Below the pieces are notes generated by a model, which saw nothing but the letters and a program-made list of their open reading frames with translations, ran no database searches and was not told where the DNA came from. A stretch of DNA of 64,000 nucleotides, from contig JBOEFW010000031.1 in assembly GCA_050633105.1 (NCBI GenBank), positions 1 through 64,000 of the forward strand. The letters run 5' to 3'. The translations under genes were made by a program, and so were the position numbers. Below are positions 26,662 through 34,501 of the stretch, one piece after another; position 1 is the stretch's first letter; each line of letters begins with the position of its first letter. This DNA comes from Aureispira sp050633105 (GTDB taxonomy: Bacteria > Bacteroidota > Bacteroidia > Chitinophagales > Saprospiraceae).

Positions 26662-29400
26662 ATGATTAGGAATGACCAAGCCTTCAGCAATGGAGAAGAG
26701 GAGTTTTTTGCCCTGAATGAACAGCAGAATTCAGAAGAACCCAGTGCCATCAATCAACAAATTAGCTCCAATTTATTTACTGCCCGTACTTCCACGAATA
26801 TTCCCCCTCCAGAAGAAAGGACAGAGGAGACGGAGATTCAAGCGCAAATAATTAGCCCCAGCATGAGCGGGAAGAATACCTGCTTTATGGTCTTGCCCAA
26901 GGGGCAATTAGTAATCCTATTGCAAGGAGCAGGAGTAGAAAAATTGGAGGAAGAGACCATCAGCTTGAAATATTACAGTAAAAGCACCAATGATGGACAG
27001 CGCGAAGAAATGTCCGTAATAACGAAGTTGATAAAACCGTTACTAGAGGAACAAGGAGCAGGGGTTTATAAATTGGTCTTGCCCTTGGATTTTGCTCAAC
27101 ACCTTCCTGGATTGCAAGCAGGTGATTTTTTAAAGCTCAATTTTTTAGAGCAACTCAATGCTCAACTGTTCTATCGCCCCAATGACAAGCTAAAGGTAGA
27201 CAATGCAGAAGAGTTAGCAAGCAGCAAAGCTCATCTGGAAAAACGGCTCCGACACCTTTGGTTAGAAGCAGCAGACGCTAGAACACTACAAGAGTATTTA
27301 CCTGAGTTGGTTTTAACGGAACATGGTTCAGGCAAATCTTATGTATCAATGCCTCTACTACAAGAACAAATACAAGATAGGACTACTTTAGAGGCCGTTG
27401 ATGTAGAGAGTAGTTCCAAGGAGGCGATTCAAACCCAACAAGCGGCACTCACTAAGAAACAAGAATTACTACAAACAATCGCTTACAAATTTGACCTTGC
27501 GGCTTTTCCTTACGAGCAATTGGCTATTAATTATGAGGGAGAGGACAAAGCAATCATATTAGACAAGGCCTACGAACAACAAGTCCAAGTTCATCAAGGC
27601 TTTAAACAATTATTAGGGCAGCAATTGTTAAGAATACAAGAGCAGCAACAATCCCTACAAGTAGTTTTACAAGAAAAGAGCATCCCCGCGTCCTTAAAAG
27701 AAGCGACGGCCGTCTTAGAAAACCAAAAAGAAGCGATCAGTAGACGTTTTGAGCTCTTGGAAGGCGATCTTCACGCCATTCAGGTATTGCCCTTGAATTT
27801 TGCTGATTGGAGTAAAAACATAAAAACTTTAGAGCAAGTGCCACAAGAAGCAAAGGCTACTTATGTTAAGGAGAAAGCTGTTTTTAACCAAGTATTGCAG
27901 GACTATGAGCAAAGCCATCCAGAAAGCCAACAAGCCGCAGCTTATATGGAGTGGAAAACTGCTTTGGTAAAAGCGCATCAAACGTTTGAAAGAGGAATGA
28001 TAAAAAACCTAAAACGATTTAAGGAATTTGTACAAGAGAAAAAAGTGCCTTTAGCCGCAACAGGCGGCGATGGGAAACTGGAATACCATACCAATGAAAA
28101 CCAAGTCAGTAAGGCAGAGCAAGCGCGTTTTGGTGATCCTATTCCTGCAAAAGTGGTATTTAATTCTACCGAAGTACCGTTGTATGACAATGGAATTAGC
28201 CCAGAGGATGTGATCCAAGGAGGTGTTGGAGATTGTTATTTAATGGCGGCTTTGATGCTTTTGGCAGAGGAGGATACCAAGCATTTGATCCACGAAATGA
28301 TTGTGGAGGAAGGGGATAAATATGTGGTACAGCTATACAGCAATGATATGCCTGTAGCGGTAGAAGTAGATAAAGAAACGTTATTTTTGGAGTATGAAGA
28401 TGGTTACCAAACAGATGTAGGAGCCAAAACTAAAAAAGAGTTGTGGGTAGCGATTATAGAAAAGGCTTATGCCAAGTATCAAGGAAGTATTCCTTCCTTG
28501 AAGGAGCAATTGGAAATGGGAAAGGCGGGCGGCTATGATAAAAAATTGCCTTTGGAGCCCTCGGATTATGGAGGTGATTACACAAAAATAGAAGGTTCAC
28601 AGACAAGTTTGGCGATAGAAGCCTTGGTGGGGAATCGTTTGTCAGAAGAGCAGTATATTTACTTGGATGAAGCAGGGAATGTGAGTGAAGAGGAGACGGC
28701 TAGAGTATTTCCAGTGCGGGTGAATTTACAACAAGGGGATATAGGAGAAGAGGATTTGAAGGATTTATTGCTAGCGAGTTATAAAGCGGGGTATAAGATT
28801 GGAGTAGATTCTCCTGAGGGGATGGATGATGTGGAAGGGCTGACGCATGATCATTTGATGGAGATTAGTCCTGATGTGTACATGAAGTTTCAACATGCTT
28901 ATGTCCTAGGAGGAGTTAATCAGTTAGGGGTGAAGCTGCTAGACCCTCATGGAAAAATAGAAAAGGCAGATAAGAATTTCTATACTCATGAGTTGGTAAA
29001 AAACATTAGTGAATTGAATAAACAATTAGATTTGTTAACAAGAGAATTAAAAGAATCTAATTACAGTAGCTTTTCTAGTGAAACGAAGAATAACTTTTGG
29101 CTAAATTAGAAATTTACATAGCAGATACGCCTATTGAGAAATTAAAAAGTAAATGGAATAAACTATTAAATAAAAAAGAACTTAAAAAAACAAAAAATAG
29201 TTTAACAGGTTTAAATCCAAAAGCAGGAGAAAATTTTCTAGAACAGATAAATAAAATTAGAACTTCTCTAGAAGAAAATCAAATAAGTAAAGGTTTTTTT
29301 GGAGCAAAAAGATCAATCTATAGAAGGTGTACAAGCAGTTAAGTATAGTTTTTTAAAAAAGTATTTTGAATCAATAAGAATCAACAAACTAAAGGTATGA
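26662..29400 (+). CDS. Large calpain-like cysteine protease, interrupted by two compensating frameshifts
   Basis: The uninterrupted frame gives 815 residues and stops at 29109. Coding sense continues in the next frame (29094 to about 29298: LAKLEIYIADTPIEKL...) and then returns to the original frame as FLEQKDQSIEGVQAVKYS... to a stop at 29400. Both switches sit in T runs (29095-29098 and 29294-29300), so one missing and one extra T restore a protein of about 912 residues. The C-terminal third has a calpain-like core: GGVGDCYLMAAL with nucleophile Cys525, and FQHAYVLGGV with His745. DPHG (Asp761) stands where calpains have NPWG. The long N-terminal part is Glu/Gln-rich with coiled-coil segments and no signal peptide. 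It could be an effector or toxin. The next gene overlaps its corrected stop as ATGA. Confidence 0.75.
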
Positions 29401-29972
29401 TTTTTTTATTATTGCTAGTGTGCTTTACAAGAATCGTTGATGCTCAGGTGTCCGCCAGTATAACGTTAAACAATGGTTTTTTTTACGTAGAAAACTTGGA
29501 CAACTATGAATTACAAGTAGATTCAATCTTCAAAATCAATGAAAAGGATAACAGCACTTACTATTTAAACAGGATAAAAGTGAATACTGAAAAAAGTGAA
29601 ATAACACTTTATGCGAGAAAAAACCTTATAACTTCTACTTCGTATAAGAGAGACAGTTTAATTTATGCTGAATTAAAAGAATGTTTTGAGCCATCACGTC
29701 TATCAAAGGCTAAATTAATCTCTTATAAAATTTCCCCATTGCAACAAAATTCAGAAGGGTATAAGTATGTAGATATATTCAAAACTACTTATAGAGATAA
29801 TGGTTACAGCCAGTACATTAGTAGCATGCTAAGAATATTTGTTATTGATGGAATAGAATATAGAATAGTTGTATCAACTAAAGGAGCTCCCTATAACAAA
29901 ACAGCTTGTAGAAGTCGCAAAGCTATTTGCCAGGAATTTGAAGAGTTGGTCAATAATCTTACTATAGAATAA
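29397..29972 (+). CDS. Exported protein of unknown function, coupled to the calpain-like gene
   Basis: This 191-residue protein starts at an ATG that overlaps the corrected stop of the calpain-like gene as ATGA, a sign of translational coupling. The N-terminus, MIFLLLLVCFTRIVDAQ, is a signal peptide with cleavage expected after DAQ, so the product is periplasmic or secreted. The mature part looks like a mixed alpha/beta domain with a conserved-looking tail (RIVVSTKGAPYNKTAC, CQEFEELV) and two cysteines that could pair. I recognise no family. Its placement suggests a partner of the protease, for example an inhibitor or immunity protein or a co-secreted subunit. That is inference only. Confidence 0.7.
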   Translation: MIFLLLLVCFTRIVDAQVSASITLNNGFFYVENLDNYELQVDSIFKINEKDNSTYYLNRIKVNTEKSEITLYARKNLITSTSYKRDSLIYAELKECFEPSRLSKAKLISYKISPLQQNSEGYKYVDIFKTTYRDNGYSQYISSMLRIFVIDGIEYRIVVSTKGAPYNKTACRSRKAICQEFEELVNNLTIE

Positions 29973-29995
29973 CAAAGAATTTAATGGAGAGACAA

Positions 29996-30029
29996 AAAAG
30001 CCCTCTCATAATATTTTGAGAGGGCTTTT
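29996..30029 (+). terminator. Terminator after the protease/partner pair
   Basis: AAAAGCCCTCTCA (29996-30008) pairs perfectly over 13 bp with TGAGAGGGCTTTT (30017-30029). Its first 15 bases (29994-30008) recur at 32261-32275, on the far side of the accessory island. Confidence 0.9.
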
Positions 30030-30031
30030 CG

Positions 30032-30153
30032 TATCTTTGTTAATTATTGGAAATAAATTGTTTATGACTAAAAAAATGACTCGAACAGGATTTGAAACTG
30101 AAACTTTTCACTGAGTTGTTTTTAGGCTTTCTATATCATTAAGAAAGCCTTTT
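30032..30153 (+). other. Very short transcription unit: -7 box, 16-codon ORF, terminator
   Basis: TATCTTTG (30032-30039) lies just after the previous terminator. An ATG at 30064 opens a 16-codon frame, MTKKMTRTGFETETFH, ending at 30114. A hairpin with a 9-bp stem (AGGCTTTCT 30124-30132 with 30142-30150) and Ts follows. Together they outline a transcript of about 110 bases, either a small RNA or a micro-protein. No -33 box with normal spacing was seen (TTTG at 30015-30018 is 13 bases away). Confidence 0.3.
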
Positions 30154-30289
30154 AGAACTTAATAGTGAGAGGCTCGGAGCGAGATCTATATTTGATGTGT
30201 TTTGATCTATATGTTTACATGACTACAAGACAAAAAATAGAGAATTTTTTAGTGCTTTTGGTTATCCTTATTTGCATAATTATGCAATA

Positions 30290-30545
30290 TTAAACTAATA
30301 AGCCTTCTTTAATTAAATATGCTTTGAGGGAAGTTCCGAGTATTTCTGAATTTATTGTGAGTAAACTTTCAACGGTAATTGCTATTCCATACTTGGTAAT
30401 CTCAAATTTTTCATAGACAGTAGTTTGATTTTTGTCTTTATCTATTTCTTTTTCTGAAAAAACGTTAATTTCTGTTGCACTATTACCGAGAATTATCCCA
30501 TTAACTTGAAAGTTACTTTTTATGCTTGCTCCTGAAATTCCTTTA
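30290..30545 (-). pseudogene. Truncated ORF remnant (no start codon)
   Basis: Read on the minus strand from about 30545 to a stop at 30290-30292, the frame gives a protein-like sequence of about 84 residues. It begins PKGISGASIKSNFQV and ends in ILGTSLKAYLIKEGLLV. There is no ATG, and the frame meets a stop at 30578 inside the neighbouring inverted-repeat element. It therefore looks like the 3' end of a gene cut by insertion of that element. It resembles no family I can name. Confidence 0.45.
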
Positions 30546-30553
30546 GGGCAATG

Positions 30554-30747
30554 GAACAGAGTCGGGGATATCCTCTGTTATATTGTTGTGTGTGCTATGG
30601 CGCACTAAGATAAAATAATGGAGGGTATTCCTAGTTCTGGTCTGTGCTCCCGAAGGGAGCTCGTGCAGAACTAGGGGCTTGTCCCCGACTCTGTTCGAGT
30701 CGATCTGACCGGAGGGAGGATGGACTCGAACTTGTGTATACACACAA
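30554..30747. repeat. GC-richer element of nested inverted repeats
   Basis: A perfect 15-bp inverted repeat (30554-30568 with 30682-30696) encloses CCTAGTTCTG/CAGAACTAGG and the small hairpin GCTCCC-GAA-GGGAGC. CTCTGTT at 30573-30579 offers an alternative partner for the left arm. A 9-bp pair GTTCGAGTC/GACTCGAAC (30693-30701, 30722-30730) and TTGTGT/ACACAA follow. The composition is clearly richer in GC than the surroundings. It may be a structured RNA or a miniature mobile element; it matches no element I can name. Confidence 0.6.
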
Positions 30748-30772
30748 GTTATGCTCCACCAGAAAAAATAAA

Positions 30773-31927
30773 ATGAAGAACATACTAATAATTATAATTT
30801 TAGCAATCGGGTTTTTCTCTTGTCAAAGTGAAAAGGAAAAAATCATTGAAGGAAATCAAGATATTATCTTCTCAGAGATTTATGGTAATTCTAAAATTCA
30901 AAGCCAATTCTTTGAAATTAATTCTAAAAGAGATACAACCCTTGTAAGTCAGAATGGAACAAAAATTAGAATTTATAAAAACTCATTTGAACTTGTAAAT
31001 GGTTCGATTAAAATTCAAATAGAAGTAAAAGAAGCATTTCAGCCAATTGACTTTGTATTAGGTAATTTAACAACAACGAGTAATGGACAACTTTTAGAAA
31101 GTGGCGGAATGATTTTTATTAACGCAAAATCAAATGGAGAAGAAATCCAGTTAAAAGAGGATAGTGAAATTGGAGTAATAGTCCCAACGGAAGAACTTGA
31201 TGAAAATATGATGATATTTAGTGGTGTAAGGGATAGTTCTAAAATAGATTGGAAACAACCTGAATCTATTTTAAATCAGCAAATTAAGACACTTGAAGAA
31301 AGCTATATCACAATTACATATCAATATGTTGGTGACTTAGAAAATATAAATGTTAGAGATTGGCTTTGGGAATCAGATAGAAAAGTAGGTGATAAAAAAA
31401 TATTTAATGGAATTTCTGTTGAAATAATTACAATAATATGCAATACAGTTGCTTTGAAGGAAAGTGGAAATGGTTTATTCATACCAGAAGTAATTACCAA
31501 AAAAGGTCAAAATGGATTTGTCGAGGATTTCAACACAAGTTATATTTTTAGAGTAAGAAAACTCGGTTGGTCAAACATAGATAAATTCTTTAATGACCCA
31601 AAAGCAGAAGAAGTTCAAATGATTGCCAATGTGAATAATCAAGAGGAGTTTGGATACGTTTTTACCTCATTGATTTTACCTGAAAGAAATATGTATATCC
31701 CAGGATATCAGAAAATGGATAACACATTCGGATTTTCACATAATGATTTAGAACAATTAATTCTTCCAATTGGAACAGAAGGAATTTTAATGGCAACTGC
31801 CTATAAAGATGAAAAACCATACTTCAATTTCAAGAAATTTATCATTGGAAAAGAACTTAATTTGACTTTCGATTTGTCTGAAACAACGAAAGAAGAATTG
31901 AAAAAATCATTAGAAGAAAATATTTAA
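30773..31927 (+). CDS. Lipoprotein with a Bacteroidota surface domain, function unknown
   Basis: The ATG at 30773 (384 residues) starts a signal peptide with lipobox GFFSC. The frame is open 129 bases upstream through the inverted-repeat element, but that part is Arg/Cys-rich and not signal-like. The segment TTLVSQNGTKIRIYKNSFE, then VKEAFQPIDFVLGNLTT and LLESGGMIFINAKSNGEEIQL, matches a domain common in Bacteroidota exported proteins, where a GTKI strand and an LESGGM strand frame a beta sandwich. The remainder is beta-rich and unassigned. The gene lies inside an island with a recombinase remnant and has lower GC than its neighbours, which fits horizontal transfer. It probably sits on the outer or inner membrane surface. 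Confidence 0.7.
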   Translation: MKNILIIIILAIGFFSCQSEKEKIIEGNQDIIFSEIYGNSKIQSQFFEINSKRDTTLVSQNGTKIRIYKNSFELVNGSIKIQIEVKEAFQPIDFVLGNLTTTSNGQLLESGGMIFINAKSNGEEIQLKEDSEIGVIVPTEELDENMMIFSGVRDSSKIDWKQPESILNQQIKTLEESYITITYQYVGDLENINVRDWLWESDRKVGDKKIFNGISVEIITIICNTVALKESGNGLFIPEVITKKGQNGFVEDFNTSYIFRVRKLGWSNIDKFFNDPKAEEVQMIANVNNQEEFGYVFTSLILPERNMYIPGYQKMDNTFGFSHNDLEQLILPIGTEGILMATAYKDEKPYFNFKKFIIGKELNLTFDLSETTKEELKKSLEENI

Positions 31928-31938
31928 AAAAAAGGCGA

Positions 31939-31994
31939 GAGCATAACAATGTATATGTGTTCATGCTCCCTAAACGGTCGCACGGCACATATAC
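31939..31994. repeat. Imperfect inverted repeat downstream of the island lipoprotein gene
   Basis: GTATATGTG (31951-31959) pairs with CACATATAC (31986-31994). GAGCAT (31939-31944) pairs with ATGCTC (31963-31968), so two alternative folds exist. No T tract follows, so it is a poor terminator. It lies 12 bases after the lipoprotein stop and could be a cassette or element boundary. Confidence 0.45.
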
Positions 31995-32066
31995 GAAACA
32001 TTATCTGATGTAAATGAATTGTAAAATATTAAAAAAATATAAAAAACTAGAAATTTTTCTTAAATA

Positions 32067-32234
32067 TTATTTAGAAGCACACACATATATACCAGTTGTT
32101 TTTATGGAATGATGTCCAAGTAAGGATTGAATAGACCTTAGATGGACACCCCTTTCCAATAAATGGGTAGCAAAACTATGTCTTAGGGTAGGTATCGTTC
32201 CATTTTTTCTAATTTTAGCAGCGATCAAAGCTCT
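32067..32234 (-). pseudogene. Tyrosine recombinase (phage-type integrase), C-terminal remnant
   Basis: On the minus strand the frame from 32234 to the stop at 32067-32069 reads KNGTIPTLRHSFATHLLERG, then SIQSLLGHHSIKTTGIYVCAS. This is the catalytic C-terminus of XerC/D-type recombinases: the Arg of LRHSFATHLLE, the His of LGHHSIKTT and the nucleophile Tyr in GIYV. Only about 55 residues remain. A stop at 32235-32237 closes the frame upstream and the N-terminal domains are missing, so it is a dead fragment. It is evidence that the 30-32 kb region was once mobile. Confidence 0.85.
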
Positions 32235-32260
32235 TTAAAAAATCGCTTGAACACTAGCAT

Positions 32261-32303
32261 AAAAAAGCCCTCTCAGAATAATCTGAGAGGGCTAATTTTT
32301 TAT
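32261..32303 (-). terminator. Terminator of the ABC-F gene (likely bidirectional)
   Basis: A 12-bp perfect stem (32266-32277 with 32282-32293) is flanked on the minus strand by six Ts. On the + strand it is followed by TAATTTTTT. It shares 15 bases with the terminator at 29994-30008. The rest of the 31928-32355 spacer holds the inverted repeat and the integrase remnant. Confidence 0.85.
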
Positions 32304-32355
32304 TTGAAAGTCAACAATTTAGTGACTTGATTCTAATTCTTATAGTAGAAGAGGT

Positions 32356-34293
32356 CTACTGGTTCTCCAATTCTTCTAATTCAGAAGCCGCATTTTCCCA
32401 TTTCTCCATGGTTTCGGTCAACTTTGTTTTATTGGTTTCATACTTAAGAACCAATTCATCATAGGCCGGTGTGCCCATGATCGACATATCTGCCATACTT
32501 TTTTCTAGTTTCTTATTGTCTTCCTCTAAGCGATTGATTTTGCGCTCTGCATTTTGCACATCTTTGGTGACTTGCTTAAGGCGTTGGTGGTACGCTTTTC
32601 CTTCTAACTTAGGTTTTTTCTCTACGACCTTTGCCGCAACTTCTTGCCCTTTACCCGCTTTCCCTAAACTAACCTCTCTAAAGGTATCAAGAGCGCGTTC
32701 TTTAAGGAAGTATTTCACATCTCCTAAGTACAGTTTGAGCTGTTTGTTGTTAAACTCAATTACTTTATCGGTCAAGCCTTCTAGGAAATCACGATCATGA
32801 GAGACCACAATTAAGGTGCCATCATAACGCTTAATCGCATCTTTTAGAACTTCTTTAGAACGAATGTCTAAGTGATTCGTCGGCTCATCCAGTACCAATA
32901 AGTTGATAGGACGCAACAACATACAAGCCAAGGCTAAACGGGCGCGTTCTCCCCCTGAAAGGACAGAAACTTTCTTATCCACATCTTCCCCAGAGAAGAG
33001 GAACGAACCTAAAATGCCACGCAACTTGGTTCGCATGTCATAAGGCGAGACACGATCAATGGTTTCTAGTACCGTGAGCTTTGGATCAAGCGTTTCTGCT
33101 TGGTTTTGTGCATAATAACCAACTTCTACATTATACCCCAATTCCGCTTTACCTTGAGCGGCAATCTGTCCTAAAATAATCTTGGAAAGAGTGGATTTTC
33201 CTTCTCCATTTTTTCCTACAAAAGCAATACGCTCGCCGCGAATGACTTCTAGATTAACGCTGTCTAAAATATTGCGTTCGCCATAGGTTTTAGTCACATT
33301 TTCGACCTTAACAACGACTTCCCCAGCCCGTGGAGCAGGAGGGAAAACCAATCGCATTTTATTACTATTAACCGTATCCAGCTCAATCTTATCCATTCTA
33401 TCCAGTTCCTTCATGAGAGACTGGGCCATTTTGGCTTTATTGGCCTTGGCACGGAAACGATCAATCAATTGCTCTTTGCGGGCGATTTCCTTTTGCTGGT
33501 TTTCAAAAGCACTTTGTTGCAAAACGCGACGCTCTTGCTGCAATAGAAGGTATTTAGAATAATTAGCTTTGTAGTCGTAAATTTTACCCAATTCTAATTC
33601 TACAGTTCGTTTGGTTACATTATCTAAGAAGGTCTTATCGTGAGAAATAACGACCACCGCACCTTCATAGGTTTCTAAGAATTGTTCCAACCAAATAATA
33701 GATTCAATATCCAAGTGGTTGGTCGGCTCATCCAGTAGCAAATAATCAGGACGTTGTAACAACATCTTTGTTAACTCAATACGCATTTGCCATCCACCAC
33801 TAAATTCATCAGTCAGACGATCAAAATCAGCAGGCATAAAACCCAATCCCATTAGGATTTTCTCTGCATCTACTTGAATGCTTTGTCCACCCAAAACTCG
33901 GTGCCGTTCATTCATTTCATCCAACTCATTGAATAAATTCAAGTACGACTCACTTTCGTAATCCGTTCGTGTTTCAATTTGTTGGTTGATGTTCTCAATA
34001 CTCGCCTCTAGATCTTGTACTTCAGAGAGGACACTTAAGGTCTCCTGCAAGACTGTTTTTCCTTTCGGCAAGCTCATATCTTGATGCAAGAAACCAATAC
34101 TACTCCCTTTGGGACGGACTATATTCCCCTGATGAGGAGAAGTCGTTTCTGCAATAATTTTAAGCAAGGTAGATTTTCCTGCTCCATTCAAACCAACCAA
34201 CCCAATGCGGTCGCCATCGTGAATAGAGAGAGAAATATGAGATAAAATAACACGATCACCGTATTTTACAAAAACATTGTTAATCCCAAGCAT
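32356..34293 (-). CDS. ABC-F family ATPase (ribosome-associated)
   Basis: This 645-residue protein has two ABC ATPase domains and no membrane helices, the ABC-F plan. Domain 1 has Walker A GLNGAGKS (34-41), signature EFSGGWQMR and Walker B LLLDEPTNHLD. A basic linker follows (KANKAKMAQSLMKELDRM). Domain 2 has Walker A GKNGEGKS, signature LSGGERARLAL and LLVLDEPTNHLD. The C-terminal 100 residues form a charged coiled coil as in Uup or Bacteroidota Uup-like proteins. ABC-F proteins bind the ribosomal E site and act in translation or antibiotic resistance; which one cannot be told here. A TATCTTTG box and leader hairpins lie upstream. Confidence 0.93.
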   Translation of the reverse strand: MLGINNVFVKYGDRVILSHISLSIHDGDRIGLVGLNGAGKSTLLKIIAETTSPHQGNIVRPKGSSIGFLHQDMSLPKGKTVLQETLSVLSEVQDLEASIENINQQIETRTDYESESYLNLFNELDEMNERHRVLGGQSIQVDAEKILMGLGFMPADFDRLTDEFSGGWQMRIELTKMLLQRPDYLLLDEPTNHLDIESIIWLEQFLETYEGAVVVISHDKTFLDNVTKRTVELELGKIYDYKANYSKYLLLQQERRVLQQSAFENQQKEIARKEQLIDRFRAKANKAKMAQSLMKELDRMDKIELDTVNSNKMRLVFPPAPRAGEVVVKVENVTKTYGERNILDSVNLEVIRGERIAFVGKNGEGKSTLSKIILGQIAAQGKAELGYNVEVGYYAQNQAETLDPKLTVLETIDRVSPYDMRTKLRGILGSFLFSGEDVDKKVSVLSGGERARLALACMLLRPINLLVLDEPTNHLDIRSKEVLKDAIKRYDGTLIVVSHDRDFLEGLTDKVIEFNNKQLKLYLGDVKYFLKERALDTFREVSLGKAGKGQEVAAKVVEKKPKLEGKAYHQRLKQVTKDVQNAERKINRLEEDNKKLEKSMADMSIMGTPAYDELVLKYETNKTKLTETMEKWENAASELEELENQ

Positions 34294-34395
34294 AAGCCAG
34301 TTCTAGAGTATAGTACCTCTTTATTGGAGAGGTAGCATTAAAATAATGAAACAATTCTGCTACATCCCAAATTGTTGGGTGGAGAATTGACGGGG

Positions 34396-34403
34396 CAAAG
34401 ATA
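34396..34403 (-). promoter_or_regulatory. Bacteroidota -7 box (TATCTTTG) upstream of the ABC-F gene
   Basis: CAAAGATA on the + strand is TATCTTTG on the minus strand, 103 bases before the gene start. The predicted leader contains a TACCTCT/AGAGGTA hairpin (34319-34335 region) and a CCCAA/TTGGG hairpin. No well-spaced -33 TTG was found. Confidence 0.45.
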
Positions 34404-34501
34404 AATAAAATTTACTAGATTCTAGTGTTAAAAGAGGGCAGGAGCGTTCGCTAAAATGCGTATAGAAGAGAGAATAAGAAGAAAGGTAAAGACTAAAGAC
34501 G

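Noticed and set aside
29097..29342. An apparent separate 81-residue gene after the calpain-like protein
   Set aside because: It starts with a TTG in a T run and its end is not protein-like, while the original frame resumes protein-like sequence to 29400. It is better read as the middle of the same gene between two frameshifts.
30069..30101. Sequence GACTCGAACAGGATTTGAAA resembling a tRNA 3' end on the minus strand
   Set aside because: The T-loop is not flanked by a pairing stem with the conserved G53-C61, and no acceptor or anticodon arms follow. It falls within the 16-codon ORF.
30543..30743. A 66-residue minus frame (MYTQVRVHPPSGQ...)
   Set aside because: It lies wholly inside the inverted-repeat element, and its composition reflects the palindromes rather than protein coding.
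30554..30747. Integron attC site
   Set aside because: The hairpins lack the GTTRRRY/RYYYAAC core pair, and no integron integrase is present; the only recombinase remnant is a XerC/D-type fragment.
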